This document shows, piece by piece, positions 16,623 to 25,498 of a stretch of 64,000 bases of DNA. Location of the stretch: assembly GCA_910574995.1 (NCBI GenBank), contig CAJTCS010000007.1, positions 62,001-126,000 of the forward strand, given 5' to 3'. How positions within the stretch are numbered: the first letter of the stretch is position 1; every line of letters starts with the position of its first letter. The stretch comes from Oscillospiraceae bacterium. Lineage in GTDB: Bacteria; Bacillota; Clostridia; Oscillospirales; Acutalibacteraceae. Both the position numbers and the translations under genes were made by a program. The notes below the pieces were generated by a model. It worked only from the letters and a program-made list of their open reading frames with translations, did not search any database and was not told the origin of the DNA.

Positions 16623-17075
16623 ATGCGCATGAGCGACAGCGTAGCCAACTATATTTTGCAGCTGCTGAACGAAACCAACGGTATTGCTGAGATACAGCGC
16701 AACGAGCTTGCCAGCTTCCTGGGATGTGTCCCCAGCCAGATCAATTATGTCATCACCTCCCGTTTTACCCCCGAGCAGGGGTATTTGGTGGAAAGCCGCC
16801 GGGGAGGCGGGGGCTATATCCGCATCACGCGGATGCGGCTTTCGAAAGCGGACATGATTATGCACATCGTCAACGCGGTGGGGGATTCCCTGGACGCGGC
16901 CACGGCCCGGGCCATGACCGGCAACATGCTGCAAAACGGCGTGCTGGAACCCATGGCGGCCAGGCTCATCCAGGCGGCGGTTTCCAACAAGGCCCTGGGC
17001 CTGGTGCCCAAAGAGCTGCGGGACCAGGTGCGGGCGGTTATTTATAAGAATATGCTGCTGGCCACCCGGGTATAA
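16623..17075 (+). CDS. ctsR: CtsR, repressor of class III stress genes
   Basis: 150 residues, standard length. The N-terminal winged HTH (IAEIQRNELASFLGCVPSQI, NYVITSRFTPEQGYLVESRR) contains the glycine-rich RGGGGYIRI wing that senses heat. The C-terminal half is the dimerisation and McsB/Clp-interaction domain. It represses this operon through the operator 22 bp upstream. GAGGTGG precedes the ATG. Order ctsR-mcsA-mcsB-clpC is the classic low-GC Gram-positive arrangement. Confidence 0.97.
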   Translation: MRMSDSVANYILQLLNETNGIAEIQRNELASFLGCVPSQINYVITSRFTPEQGYLVESRRGGGGYIRITRMRLSKADMIMHIVNAVGDSLDAATARAMTGNMLQNGVLEPMAARLIQAAVSNKALGLVPKELRDQVRAVIYKNMLLATRV

Positions 17076-17137
17076 AGCGGAAACCCGCCGCAAGGGCGGC
17101 GAAGGAGATACAAACGGCGAGATGGGAGGAATTTTTT

Positions 17138-17647
17138 ATGGTTTGCCAGGCTTGCGGGAAAAATACGGCGACAACGCATGTGAAAACGACTGTAAACGGG
17201 AAACTTACGGAATACTATCTGTGTGACGGGTGCGCTGCCCAACAGGGGTATGGGAACATTTTTGACGGGTGGGGCCTTGGCAGCTTGATGAGCGGCCTAA
17301 TGGGCGCGGCCCCTGCCCAGCGCGCGGTACGGCGGTGCCCGACTTGCGGGGCCAGCTTCGATGAGATCACAAGCTCTGGTAAGATCGGCTGCGCCAACTG
17401 CTATAGGGTTTTCCGCAGCCAGCTGCTGCCTGTTATCCAGCGGGTGCACGGCACAGTCAGGCATAAGGGCAAAGCGCCCGGGGGTTCGGCCCTGCGGGTA
17501 GTAGACGCCCCCAAACAGATGGTGGCGGTGGAAACCACCCGGCTGGAGGAAAAGAGGCGTCTGCTGCAAAAGGCTATAGAGGCCCAAGACTTCGAGCGTG
17601 CCGCCGTGCTGCGCGACGAGATCAGAGAGCTGGAGAAAGGCCAATAA
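17138..17647 (+). CDS. mcsA: McsA, zinc-finger activator of McsB
   Basis: 169 residues. It has four CxxC-type pairs arranged as two zinc sites (MVCQACGK and LCDGCAAQ; RCPTCGAS and GCANCYRVF) and a C-terminal UVR motif (LLQKAIEAQDFERAAVLRDE). McsA activates the arginine kinase McsB. The gene lies between ctsR and mcsB; its stop is 16 bp before the mcsB ATG. Confidence 0.96.
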   Translation: MVCQACGKNTATTHVKTTVNGKLTEYYLCDGCAAQQGYGNIFDGWGLGSLMSGLMGAAPAQRAVRRCPTCGASFDEITSSGKIGCANCYRVFRSQLLPVIQRVHGTVRHKGKAPGGSALRVVDAPKQMVAVETTRLEEKRRLLQKAIEAQDFERAAVLRDEIRELEKGQ

Positions 17648-17663
17648 GAAAGGGGTGGGCAGT

Positions 17664-18713
17664 ATGGCAGAGCAAGTAAAATGGTATGAAAAGGCGGGCC
17701 CCAACGGGGATGTGGTTTGTAGCACCCGGGTGCGGCTGGCCCGGAACCTGGCGCGGTACCCGTTCCCGGATAGGGCCAGCCTGCAGCAAAAAGAGGAAAT
17801 CAAAGAAAAGGCCCGGGAAGCCTTGCTTTCGGGCAACAGCATCCTTTCCAAGGAGTTCCGTTTCCTGCCCCTGGAGGATTTGGACCAGCAGGCGGCGGTC
17901 TCCCTGGTAGAGCGCCACATCGTCAGCCCGGGGTTTATCAGCCGCCGCCAGGGCAAGGGCGTGCTGATTTCCGAGGATGAAAGCGTCTCGATTATGATAA
18001 ATGAGGAGGACCATCTGCGTATCCAGGTGCTGCGGGAGGGGCTTTCCCTGCAAGAGGCGGCCGAAACAGCCGACCGCATCGATACGCTGCTTAGCGAGTC
18101 GCTCTCTTTCGCTTTTGACCCAGAGTTCGGCTACCTGACCCAGTGCCCCACCAACTTGGGCACCGGCATGCGGGCTTCCTTCATGCTGCATCTGCCCGCC
18201 CTGCAGGAGAGCGGCTCTATGGGGCGCATCGCTTCCAACCTCTCGAAACTGGGCCTGGCCTTGCGGGGTACTTACGGCGAGGGCACCCAGGTGGCCGGGG
18301 CGCTGTACCAGCTTTCCAACCAGATTACCTTAGGCCTCAGCGAAAACGAGGCTATCGGGAACCTTTCCGCTATTGCCGGCCAGCTGATCGAGGAGGAGCG
18401 CCGCTTGCGGGGGCAGATGGGCAAGGGGCTGGCGCTGCAGGACAAAGTTGCCCGCGCTGCGGGGGTGCTGAAAAGCGCCCGGGTCCTTTCCAGCGGGGAG
18501 TTTATGGAACTGCTGTCCTATGTGCGTTTCGGGGTGGCGGCGGGCTTGCTGGAAGGCGTGGGCCAGGAGGAGCTGAATGCCTTATCGGTTCATGTGCAGC
18601 CCGCCACGCTGATGGCTGCGCAGGGCGGTGAACTGCCCGAGGCCCAGCGGGATGTATTGCGCGCGCAGATGGCCCGAAGGGTCTGCGGCAAATTGAGAGA
18701 GGCGTCGGAGTAG
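17664..18713 (+). CDS. mcsB: McsB, protein arginine kinase
   Basis: 349 residues. It is related to phosphagen kinases: the nucleotide-binding CSTRVRLARNLARYPFP near residue 20, the QCPTNLGTGMRASFMLHLP region near 160 and the SNQITLGLSENEAIGNL segment. It phosphorylates arginines on CtsR and misfolded proteins, marking them for ClpC-ClpP. The ATG at 17664 follows AAAGGGGTGGG; an upstream in-frame ATG lies inside mcsA. Confidence 0.95.
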   Translation: MAEQVKWYEKAGPNGDVVCSTRVRLARNLARYPFPDRASLQQKEEIKEKAREALLSGNSILSKEFRFLPLEDLDQQAAVSLVERHIVSPGFISRRQGKGVLISEDESVSIMINEEDHLRIQVLREGLSLQEAAETADRIDTLLSESLSFAFDPEFGYLTQCPTNLGTGMRASFMLHLPALQESGSMGRIASNLSKLGLALRGTYGEGTQVAGALYQLSNQITLGLSENEAIGNLSAIAGQLIEEERRLRGQMGKGLALQDKVARAAGVLKSARVLSSGEFMELLSYVRFGVAAGLLEGVGQEELNALSVHVQPATLMAAQGGELPEAQRDVLRAQMARRVCGKLREASE

Positions 18714-18877
18714 AAAGGACATTGCTAACTATAATGTATGGGCAGGCGTCTGGCGGACAGAAGGGGCTGCGGGGGCCATGTCCCTGTATAAGGTCCAGGG
18801 ACGGGGGTTCCTGGCAGGGGGCGGGGCAAAGCCTTGGCCCCAAACACCATCAAACCATCAAAAGGGGGATACCAACT

Positions 18878-21325
18878 ATGCCATATCGTTTCAACGGTTT
18901 CACAGAAAAGGCTAACCAGGCATTGAACCTGGCCATAGAGGCCGCCCAAGGGCTGGGCCATGATTATATCGGCAGCGAGCATCTGGTGCTGGGGCTGCTG
19001 CAAGAAGGCAGCGGCGTGGCCTATACCGTGCTGGATAAACTGGGGGTGACGGCGGAAGGCTATGAAAAGCTGATCCGCGAGCGCATTGGCACAGGGCAGG
19101 CCGTCAGCCTTTCCCCAGACAGCTTTACCCCCCGCACGAAGCAGATCTTGCAGGTGGCGGCCATGGCGGGGGCCCGCCTGCATAACGCCTATGTGGGCAC
19201 CGAGCACCTGCTTATCGCCATTATGCAGGACGAAGGCTGCTATGGCATCCGTTTCCTGAAGATACTGGGCGTAGACCCGGACCGGGTGGTGGGAGAGCTT
19301 TCCACTTTGCTGCGCAACACAGCCTTCTCTGGGCAGGAGGGCGGGGCCCCCATGGGCCGGGAGGGCCGCCAGGCTGGGAAAGCCCTAGAGCAGTTTGGCA
19401 GGGATTTGACCCAGCTGGCTGCCCAGGGGAAGATTGACCCGGTCATCGGCCGGCAGACGGAGATCGAGCGGGTGGTGCAGATACTGTCCCGCCGCACCAA
19501 AAACAACCCCTGCCTCATCGGTGAGCCCGGCGTGGGCAAGACCGCCGTAGCCGAGGGCTTGGCCCTGAAGATCCACGCGGGGGAAGTGCCCGAGACCCTG
19601 AAGGGCAAGCGGCTGGTCTCCCTGGACCTGACCGGCATGGTGGCCGGGGCCAAATACCGGGGGGATTTCGAGGAGCGCATTAAGGCGGCCATTGACGAAG
19701 TGAAAGCAGATGGCAGCGTCATCCTGTTTATCGACGAGCTGCATACCATCATTGGCGCGGGCTCGGCCGAGGGTTCGGCCGACGCCGCCAACATCCTGAA
19801 GCCGGCCCTGGCCCGGGGTGATTTCCAGGTCATCGGCGCCACCACTATCGACGAATACAGGAAACACATTGAAAAGGATGCGGCCCTGGAGCGGCGCTTC
19901 CAGCCAGTAACGGTGGGCGAGCCCACCGAAGAAGAGGCCGTGGAGATTTTAAAAGGCCTGAAGGACCGCTATGAGGCCCACCACAAGGTACAGATCACAG
20001 ACAGTTCTATCGACGCGGCGGTGAAGCTTTCCGCCCGGTATATCGCCGACCGCTACCTGCCCGACAAGGCCATTGACCTGGTGGACGAAGCGGCTTCCCG
20101 GGTGCGGCTGCGTACCTTCACCGCCCCGGAAAGCCTGCAGGACCTGGAGAAGCAGATTAAAGACGCGGAGATCGACAAAGCCGCGGCCATCAATTCCCAG
20201 GACTTCGAGCGGGCCGCCGCCCTGCGGGATAAACAGAAAGGGCTGCAAGAGCAGCTGGAAAAGGCCCGGGATGAATGGGCCGCCAAGAACGAGCGCAGCA
20301 ACAGCGTGGTCACGCCGGAAGACATCGCGGATATCGTCTCCATGTGGACGGGGATCCCCGTTTCCCAGCTGACCGAGGAGGAAAGCCAGCGGCTGCTGCG
20401 GCTGGAGGATACCCTACACCAGCGGGTCGTCGGCCAGGAGGAAGCGGTTACCGCCATTGCCAAGGCCATCCGCCGGGGCCGCGTGGGCCTGAAAGACAAA
20501 AACCGCCCCATTGGTTCCTTCATCTTCCTGGGCCCCACAGGCGTGGGCAAGACCGAGCTGTGCAAGGCTTTGGCCGAGGCCATGTTCGGCGACGAAAAGG
20601 CCATGGTGCGCTTTGACATGTCCGAGTATATGGAGAAGCACACGGTGTCCCGGCTGGTGGGGTCTCCTCCCGGGTATGTAGGCTTTGACGAGGGCGGCCA
20701 GTTGACTGAGGCCGTGCGGCGTAAGCCATATTCGGTGGTGCTGTTCGACGAGATCGAAAAGGCGCATCCAGACGTGTTCAACATCCTTTTACAGATTTTA
20801 GAGGACGGCCGGGCGACCGATTCCCAGGGCAAGACCGTAGATTTCAAGAACACGGTGATCATCATGACCTCTAACGCCGGGGCGCGGCTGATCACGGAAA
20901 AGCAGCGGACCTTGGGCTTTGCCGGAGGCGAGAGCGAAGGCAAGGACTTTGAGAAGACCAAGGAATTGGTGATGGGGGAGCTGAAGAACCTCTTCAAGCC
21001 CGAGTTTTTGAACCGTGTAGACGACATCATCGTCTTCCACAAGCTGACCCGGGAGGATACCGCCCAGATTGCCGGGAAGCTGCTGGAGGCCCTGCGGGGG
21101 AAACTGCAGGCCATGGACGTGGAGATGGGGTTTACGCCAGAGGCTGTAGAGGCCGTGGCGGAAATGGGTTACGACCCCCTGTACGGGGCGCGGCCCCTGC
21201 GGCGGGTTATCCAAAGCCAGATTGAGGATACCGTCTCGGAACGGATGCTGGAGGGGGCCGTCACTGCCGGGAAGCACTATATCTGCAGCTATCAGGACGG
21301 GGCGTTCACCTTTACAGAAGCATAA
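18878..21325 (+). CDS. clpC: ClpC AAA+ unfoldase
   Basis: 815 residues, usual length. It has double Clp N repeats (about 1-145), a first AAA domain (Walker [14 protein letters not shown], about residue 215), a middle domain with a UVR-like coil ([19 protein letters not shown]), a second AAA domain ([14 protein letters not shown], about residue 550) and a C-terminal small domain. It unfolds arginine-phosphorylated and McsB- or MecA-delivered substrates for ClpP. AAAGGGGG precedes the ATG at 18878. The 164-bp gap after mcsB holds a possible extra TATAAT and a small GTCCCTG/CAGGGAC hairpin. Confidence 0.97.
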   Translation: MPYRFNGFTEKANQALNLAIEAAQGLGHDYIGSEHLVLGLLQEGSGVAYTVLDKLGVTAEGYEKLIRERIGTGQAVSLSPDSFTPRTKQILQVAAMAGARLHNAYVGTEHLLIAIMQDEGCYGIRFLKILGVDPDRVVGELSTLLRNTAFSGQEGGAPMGREGRQAGKALEQFGRDLTQLAAQGKIDPVIGRQTEIERVVQILSRRTKNNPCLIGEPGVGKTAVAEGLALKIHAGEVPETLKGKRLVSLDLTGMVAGAKYRGDFEERIKAAIDEVKADGSVILFIDELHTIIGAGSAEGSADAANILKPALARGDFQVIGATTIDEYRKHIEKDAALERRFQPVTVGEPTEEEAVEILKGLKDRYEAHHKVQITDSSIDAAVKLSARYIADRYLPDKAIDLVDEAASRVRLRTFTAPESLQDLEKQIKDAEIDKAAAINSQDFERAAALRDKQKGLQEQLEKARDEWAAKNERSNSVVTPEDIADIVSMWTGIPVSQLTEEESQRLLRLEDTLHQRVVGQEEAVTAIAKAIRRGRVGLKDKNRPIGSFIFLGPTGVGKTELCKALAEAMFGDEKAMVRFDMSEYMEKHTVSRLVGSPPGYVGFDEGGQLTEAVRRKPYSVVLFDEIEKAHPDVFNILLQILEDGRATDSQGKTVDFKNTVIIMTSNAGARLITEKQRTLGFAGGESEGKDFEKTKELVMGELKNLFKPEFLNRVDDIIVFHKLTREDTAQIAGKLLEALRGKLQAMDVEMGFTPEAVEAVAEMGYDPLYGARPLRRVIQSQIEDTVSERMLEGAVTAGKHYICSYQDGAFTFTEA

Positions 21326-21340
21326 AAAACAGTGTTGCGG

Positions 21341-21366
21341 GGGAGGGCTTTCCAGCCCTCCCTTTT
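21341..21366 (+). terminator. Terminator of the ctsR-clpC operon
   Basis: GGGAGGGCT / AGCCCTCCC stem (21341-21349 with 21354-21362) followed by TTTT. Confidence 0.85.
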
Positions 21367-21519
21367 GCTGTACCAAAGGCGCAAGGGGCTTTGGGCGGGC
21401 CTCGGGAATAAGGGGGAAAAAGGGGACGGGGATAAGGGGCGCGGGGCAGGGCGGACGGCGCAGGCAGGCGGGATGCGTAAGCCCTTCGCGGCGGATGTGC
21501 CCCCGCGCCCTATCCATAC

Positions 21520-21548
21520 TTGCAATAAGTGGATACATATGGTATAAT
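21520..21548 (+). promoter_or_regulatory. Promoter of ybaB-recR
   Basis: TTGCAA, 17 bp, TATAAT. The 150 bp upstream (21367-21519) shows no gene. Confidence 0.85.
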
Positions 21549-21613
21549 AGTATACATTTCGGGGTTTGGCCGGCCTGTGCTGGCGCCCAAACGGAAAGGA
21601 AGTATACCAAAAC

Positions 21614-21964
21614 ATGAAAGCAAGATTGCCCCAGGGATACGGCGGCGGTGGCGCCGCCAATTTGCAGCAGCTGGCCAGGCAGGCCCAGAAGATGCAGGAA
21701 CAGATGGAAGCCGTTTCGGCCGAGCTGGACGGGAAGGAATACGTAGCCACGGCCGGGGGCGACGCGGTAAAAGCGGTGGTTACCGGGAAAATGGAAGTGA
21801 AAGCCGTCGATATCAAGCCCGAGGTCATCGACCCGGAGGACGCGGAGATGTTGGGCGACCTGGTAACGGCTGCCGTGAACGGGGCCTTGCGGGCCGCCTC
21901 ACAAGAGCGTGAAGAGCGTATGGGCGCCCTTTCCGGAGGTATGGGCGTTCCCGGCCTGTTGTAA
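21614..21964 (+). CDS. ybaB: YbaB/EbfC nucleoid-associated protein
   Basis: 116 residues. It has a Gly-rich start (MKARLPQGYGGGGAANLQQL), an amphipathic helix (ARQAQKMQEQMEAVSAELDG), the beta sheet with AGGDAVKAVVTGKMEVKAVDI, and a Met/Gly-rich end. It binds DNA as a dimer and is nearly always encoded next to recR. The usual dnaX gene upstream is missing here. It has its own promoter, and its stop is 6 bp before the recR ATG. Confidence 0.93.
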   Translation: MKARLPQGYGGGGAANLQQLARQAQKMQEQMEAVSAELDGKEYVATAGGDAVKAVVTGKMEVKAVDIKPEVIDPEDAEMLGDLVTAAVNGALRAASQEREERMGALSGGMGVPGLL

Positions 21965-21970
21965 GCCAAG

Positions 21971-22570
21971 ATGGCCGGTTACCATGTGCCGCCCTTAGAG
22001 GGGCTGGTGGAAAAGTTTGAAAGCCTGCCAGGCATTGGCCACAAAACGGCCCAGCGCCTGGCTTACCATGTGCTGGACATGCCCAGGGAGCAGGCGGAAA
22101 GCTTTGCCCAGGCCATTGTAGAGGCACACGAGAAGATCCGTTATTGCGCCGTATGCTGCAACCTGACAGACGCCAGCCTGTGCCCTGTGTGCCGCAGCGC
22201 GGTGCGGGATACCACCGCTATCTGCGTGGTGGAAGAGCCCAAAGACGTGTTCGCGCTAGAGCGGGCCGGGGAATACAACGGCCTGTACCATGTGTTGCAT
22301 GGGGCCATCTCGCCCCTGTCAGGCATCGGCCCGGACCAGCTGAAAATCAAAGAGCTGCTGGCCCGCATGGGCGGGGGGGTGGGGGAGGTCATTATGGCCA
22401 CGAATCCTACCGTAGAGGGGGAAGCCACCGCCATGTACCTTTCACGGCTTTTGAAGCCTTTGGGCGTAAAGGTGACCCGCCTGGCCTATGGTATCCCCGT
22501 GGGGGGCGACCTGGAGTATGCCGACGAGGTTACCCTGCAAAGGGCCATGGAGGGCCGGCAAGAGTTATGA
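21971..22570 (+). CDS. recR: Recombination mediator RecR
   Basis: 199 residues, standard. It has a helix-hairpin-helix ([18 protein letters not shown]), a C4 zinc finger ([16 protein letters not shown]), a Toprim domain ([14 protein letters not shown], then [15 protein letters not shown]) and a Walker-B-like C-terminus. It helps RecF/RecO load RecA on gapped DNA. Its TGA overlaps the ATG of the CPBP protease gene. Confidence 0.97.
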   Translation: MAGYHVPPLEGLVEKFESLPGIGHKTAQRLAYHVLDMPREQAESFAQAIVEAHEKIRYCAVCCNLTDASLCPVCRSAVRDTTAICVVEEPKDVFALERAGEYNGLYHVLHGAISPLSGIGPDQLKIKELLARMGGGVGEVIMATNPTVEGEATAMYLSRLLKPLGVKVTRLAYGIPVGGDLEYADEVTLQRAMEGRQEL

Positions 22571-23313
22571 GAGGGTATTTGAAAAAATACGCATGGGCTG
22601 CTTTATGGGCCTTTGCGGTGTATCTTTTGTCTTTTTTGGCCTATCTGCCCGCCCTTTTGCAACGGTGCGGCGTGGCCGTTCCCGACGCCGCCCTATACCT
22701 GCGCTATGGCTTTGTGCTGGTGCCCGCGCTGGTCTCCCTGGTTTTCCTGTTGCGGGAACGGGGAGTGGCTGCCTTTATGCGGGGGAATTTCCGGCGGGCC
22801 TCTTGGGAAGAATGGGGCGTCTGCGGGGCTTTTGCCCTGGCAGGCGCGGCGGTCACGCTGGGATATTCCGCCCTGTCCGGCATAGACCTGTTTGCTGCGG
22901 AGTACCCGTCTGCCTTACAGTTCGCGGCCGCCGGCGCATACCTGTTTGCCACTGCTCTTGTGGAAGAAACGGCTTGGCGGGGGTATCTTTTGCGGCGTTT
23001 GGCGGCAGGGGGCGGTAAAACACGCCACGTTTTATCCGTAGGGGCCCTTTGGGGCGTCTGGCACCTGCCTATGTGGTGTATACGCAATTCCCTGGGGCTA
23101 AAGGAGGTTTTCCCGCTGCTGCTTTGGACACTGCTGGTCTCTTGGGCGCTGGGGTCTGTATACATGCGCTACCGCAGCCTGTTCTCTACAACCCTGTGCC
23201 ATATGGCCTTTAACATGTGTTTTTTGGCCCCTGTGTGGTACAATATCCTGGCCTTGCTTGCCATATCTGCCCTGTGCGGCCGTGTCCGCGCCTGCAGGAT
23301 GGCCCACAAATAA
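22567..23313 (+). CDS. CPBP-family intramembrane metalloprotease
   Basis: 248 residues with about seven membrane segments. The three catalytic motifs of the CAAX protease/bacteriocin-processing family are intact: EETAWRGY (EExxxR), WGVWHLP (xxxxH) and HMAFN (HxxxN). Members process or give immunity to peptides, or cleave prenylated proteins; the target here is unknown. The start overlaps the recR stop (ATGA), which suggests translational coupling even though the roles differ. Confidence 0.9.
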   Translation: MRGYLKKYAWAALWAFAVYLLSFLAYLPALLQRCGVAVPDAALYLRYGFVLVPALVSLVFLLRERGVAAFMRGNFRRASWEEWGVCGAFALAGAAVTLGYSALSGIDLFAAEYPSALQFAAAGAYLFATALVEETAWRGYLLRRLAAGGGKTRHVLSVGALWGVWHLPMWCIRNSLGLKEVFPLLLWTLLVSWALGSVYMRYRSLFSTTLCHMAFNMCFLAPVWYNILALLAISALCGRVRACRMAHK

Positions 23314-23328
23314 AAGGGAGGTGCGCTT

Positions 23329-23796
23329 ATGCCCGCGAAATCCAACACAAAAACCATTGCCCAGAACAAGAAGGCTTACCACGATTATTTCGTAGAGGAA
23401 AGCTTTGAGGCCGGTATCGAGCTGGTGGGCACAGAGGTAAAGTCCCTGCGCCAAGGCCGGGCCAACCTGAAAGACGCTTGGTGCTCGGTGGTGGGTGGGG
23501 AACTGCTTTTGAACGGCTGCCACATCAGCCCTTATGACTTTGGCAACATTTTTAACCGGGACCCTATGCGGGTGCGCCGCCTGTTGATGCACAAGCGGGA
23601 GATCAACCGCCTGTACGGCGTGGTAAAACAGCAGGGGTATTCCCTTATCCCCTTGTCCCTGTATTTCAAGGATTCCCGCGTGAAGGTACAGGTGGGCCTA
23701 TGCAAGGGTAAAAAGCTGTATGACAAGCGTGCGGACGCCGCCAAGCGGGATGCCCAGCGGGATATCGAGCGTACCCTGAAGGAACGGAACCGGTAA
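23329..23796 (+). CDS. smpB: SsrA-binding protein SmpB
   Basis: 155 residues, standard. It has [40 protein letters not shown] and a basic C-terminal tail ([20 protein letters not shown]) that mimics an anticodon arm. It partners with tmRNA to rescue stalled ribosomes; the tmRNA gene is not in this window. AAGGGAGGTG precedes the ATG. It lies 15 bp after the CPBP gene. Confidence 0.97.
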   Translation: MPAKSNTKTIAQNKKAYHDYFVEESFEAGIELVGTEVKSLRQGRANLKDAWCSVVGGELLLNGCHISPYDFGNIFNRDPMRVRRLLMHKREINRLYGVVKQQGYSLIPLSLYFKDSRVKVQVGLCKGKKLYDKRADAAKRDAQRDIERTLKERNR

Positions 23797-23815
23797 GGCA
23801 CAGGGGGGGATGGGG

Positions 23816-24373
23816 ATGTTGCGCCTAAAAGAAGCCAACTGGGAAGACGCCGAAAAAGAGCATGCGTTCATCGCGGCATTGCCCCGGGATGAAAACGGTT
23901 TCACCAACCAGGACTATGGCGTGGGCTGGGAAGAATTCCAGGCGTCTGTGCTGCCCCGGTACATCCGGCATGCCAAAGGGGTAGGGCTTCCCCCAGGCTA
24001 TGTCCCCTGCACGGCATATTTTTTGTGGGACGGCGGGGAGATTGTGGGCCTGTTCCGCCTCCGCCATTGTCTAAATGACGCCCTGCGGGAGGGCGCCGGG
24101 CACATTGGCTATAGTATTAAAAAGGGATGCCGGGGCAGGGGATATGCCACCCAAGGTTTAGCCATGGTGCTGCGGAAAGCCTGGGGGATTGTGCCGGAAG
24201 ACGAGGTGTATTTGTCTGTCCATAAAGGCAACCCAGCCTCCCTGCGGGTACAGCTGAAAAATGGGGCCTATATCCACCACGAAGGGGAAACGGAGTTTTA
24301 TACCAGGGTGAAAAGGCCCGCCAGCCCGCCCAAGGACCCGTACGCATCCGCCGTGTTTTGCGGGCGCATGTAA
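23816..24373 (+). CDS. GNAT-family N-acetyltransferase
   Basis: 185 residues. The acetyl-CoA loop is visible as KKGCRGRGYATQGL (Q/RxxGxG/A pattern, about residue 104), with a preceding beta strand GAGHIGYSIK and a following SVHKGNPASLRVQLKNG segment. The substrate is unknown. ATG at 23810 or 23816; a G-rich ribosome site fits 23816 better. Last gene before a strong terminator. Confidence 0.85.
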   Translation: MLRLKEANWEDAEKEHAFIAALPRDENGFTNQDYGVGWEEFQASVLPRYIRHAKGVGLPPGYVPCTAYFLWDGGEIVGLFRLRHCLNDALREGAGHIGYSIKKGCRGRGYATQGLAMVLRKAWGIVPEDEVYLSVHKGNPASLRVQLKNGAYIHHEGETEFYTRVKRPASPPKDPYASAVFCGRM

Positions 24374-24417
24374 AGGCGGGGCTGCGGCGGCATCGGAATT
24401 CTGGCAAGCCCAAAAGG

Positions 24418-24446
24418 GCGGCCTGGGGATCCCCGGGCCGCTTTTT
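24418..24446 (+). terminator. Terminator after the smpB/GNAT genes
   Basis: GC-rich stem of about 12 bp (24418-24441, GCGGCC...GGCCGC with GGGG/CCCC) followed by TTTTT. Confidence 0.9.
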
Positions 24447-24473
24447 ATGTAGGCGGGCTGTCTCCCTTATGCG

Positions 24474-24953
24474 TCAGGCTTCCTCTTGCCCCGTCCTATC
24501 CGGTTCCTGGCTGTAAGCGCAGGCTTCCCGCAGCAGGCCCTGGTCGAAGCCGAAAGCCCTGTACCCTTCCAGGCAGGCGGCCAAGTATTCCGGGGAGGGC
24601 GGCCCGGCGGGGAACCCTTCCCGCATGATGTATACGAATACTTCCTGGGTGTAGGTTTCCCCGGTCCCCAGCCCCTGGCACAGGACCGGCAACGAAGCTT
24701 TGTAATAAAAAGCAGGGTAATCCTCATAGTCGTCCAGGGCCCGCTCGTCCTCCTCTGTTATGGCCCACACCACAGCAGGGACGGTATGGCCGGGCGCTGG
24801 CTGTACTGTCAAATAGTTCCCCGAGCCCCTCCCCCGGAAAACCAGCCGCCAGCCCTCCAGCGCGCTGGTGCCCAGGGCCTTAGCCCCGGGGCAGCGGGCT
24901 TCCATCTGGGGCAGGTTCAGGTTGCTGCCATATGCAAGATAGTATTTTTCCAT
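24474..24953 (-). CDS. Gamma-glutamylcyclotransferase-like (AIG2/GGCT fold) protein
   Basis: 159 residues. The signature LAYGSNLN is at the N-terminus, with the catalytic glutamate in the VWAITEEDERALDDYEDYP segment. GGCT-fold enzymes cyclise gamma-glutamyl amino acids or amines to release 5-oxoproline; the substrate here is unknown. The start at 24953 is set by AGGAG 8 nt upstream; longer frames run into the leader. Confidence 0.82.
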   Translation of the reverse strand: MEKYYLAYGSNLNLPQMEARCPGAKALGTSALEGWRLVFRGRGSGNYLTVQPAPGHTVPAVVWAITEEDERALDDYEDYPAFYYKASLPVLCQGLGTGETYTQEVFVYIMREGFPAGPPSPEYLAACLEGYRAFGFDQGLLREACAYSQEPDRTGQEEA

Positions 24954-25091
24954 GTCCCACACTCCTGTATATATATGGTTTGTCTGTCCAGCGTCCACTG
25001 GGAAGGCTGGTGCGTTTCGCGGTAAAACAAACGCAGGTATAACCCCCTTGTGCATGGATATATATCGCGGTTGGACTGGCCGCAAACGGGG

Positions 25092-25139
25092 GAAGAAAAG
25101 GGAAAGGGCCGGAAAATATCCAGCCCTTTCCCTTCTTTT
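25092..25139. terminator. Strong hairpin, terminator- or attenuator-like
   Basis: A near-perfect inverted repeat with GAAAAGGGAAAGGGC on the left and GCCCTTTCCCTTCTTTT on the right (25092-25109 with 25123-25139). The plus-strand arm ends in CTTCTTTT. On the minus strand it falls inside the predicted GGCT leader. Confidence 0.6.
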
Positions 25140-25203
25140 GGGGAGGAGTTGTATTGAAAAGTGCGGCTGCCGCCGCGTGGCTTGTACTCTTGATTACGAC
25201 TAT

Positions 25204-25233
25204 ATTATAGTGGAACCCCAGGGGGGATGTCAA
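25204..25233 (-). promoter_or_regulatory. Promoter upstream of the GGCT gene
   Basis: Minus strand TTGACA, 18 bp, TATAAT. It would give a leader of about 245 nt containing the hairpin at 25092-25139. Confidence 0.6.
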
Positions 25234-25436
25234 CGTTTTTTCATAGAATCTACTTTTTCCATCAATCCGCTTCTGCCCGCAAAAGCCTTTTTATCCATTT
25301 GATACAAGGCAAATGCCCCAAAACCGCAGCGCGCCGCCGTTTTGGGGGCTTGCCCTTCTGCTTGTAGGGCAAAGGGGTATACAGGCGGGATATCCGTGTT
25401 ATCAGGGCCCCAGGCGTTGGGGGCCATCAGGCTGCC

Positions 25437-25465
25437 TTGCTTTCCCGCCTTTTTTGTGGTACACT
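25437..25465 (+). promoter_or_regulatory. Promoter of rlmD
   Basis: TTGCTT, 17 bp, TACACT, about 35 bp before the ATG. Confidence 0.6.
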
Positions 25466-25498
25466 GGGGGAAATCCCCCACAGCAAAGGATGGAGCCC

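Larger units (their letters stand above)
24954..25498. other. Gap between the GGCT gene and rlmD
   Basis: 545 bp without a convincing gene. It holds a minus-strand promoter (TTGACA/TATAAT, 25204-25233), a large hairpin (25092-25139) lying between that promoter and the GGCT gene, and the rlmD promoter (25437-25465). Confidence 0.7.

Noticed and set aside
25154-25207. An 18-codon hydrophobic open frame (TTG start) with GGGGAGGAG upstream
   Set aside because: Any plus-strand transcript would cross the hairpin at 25092-25139, no promoter is seen, and the frame overlaps a minus-strand promoter.
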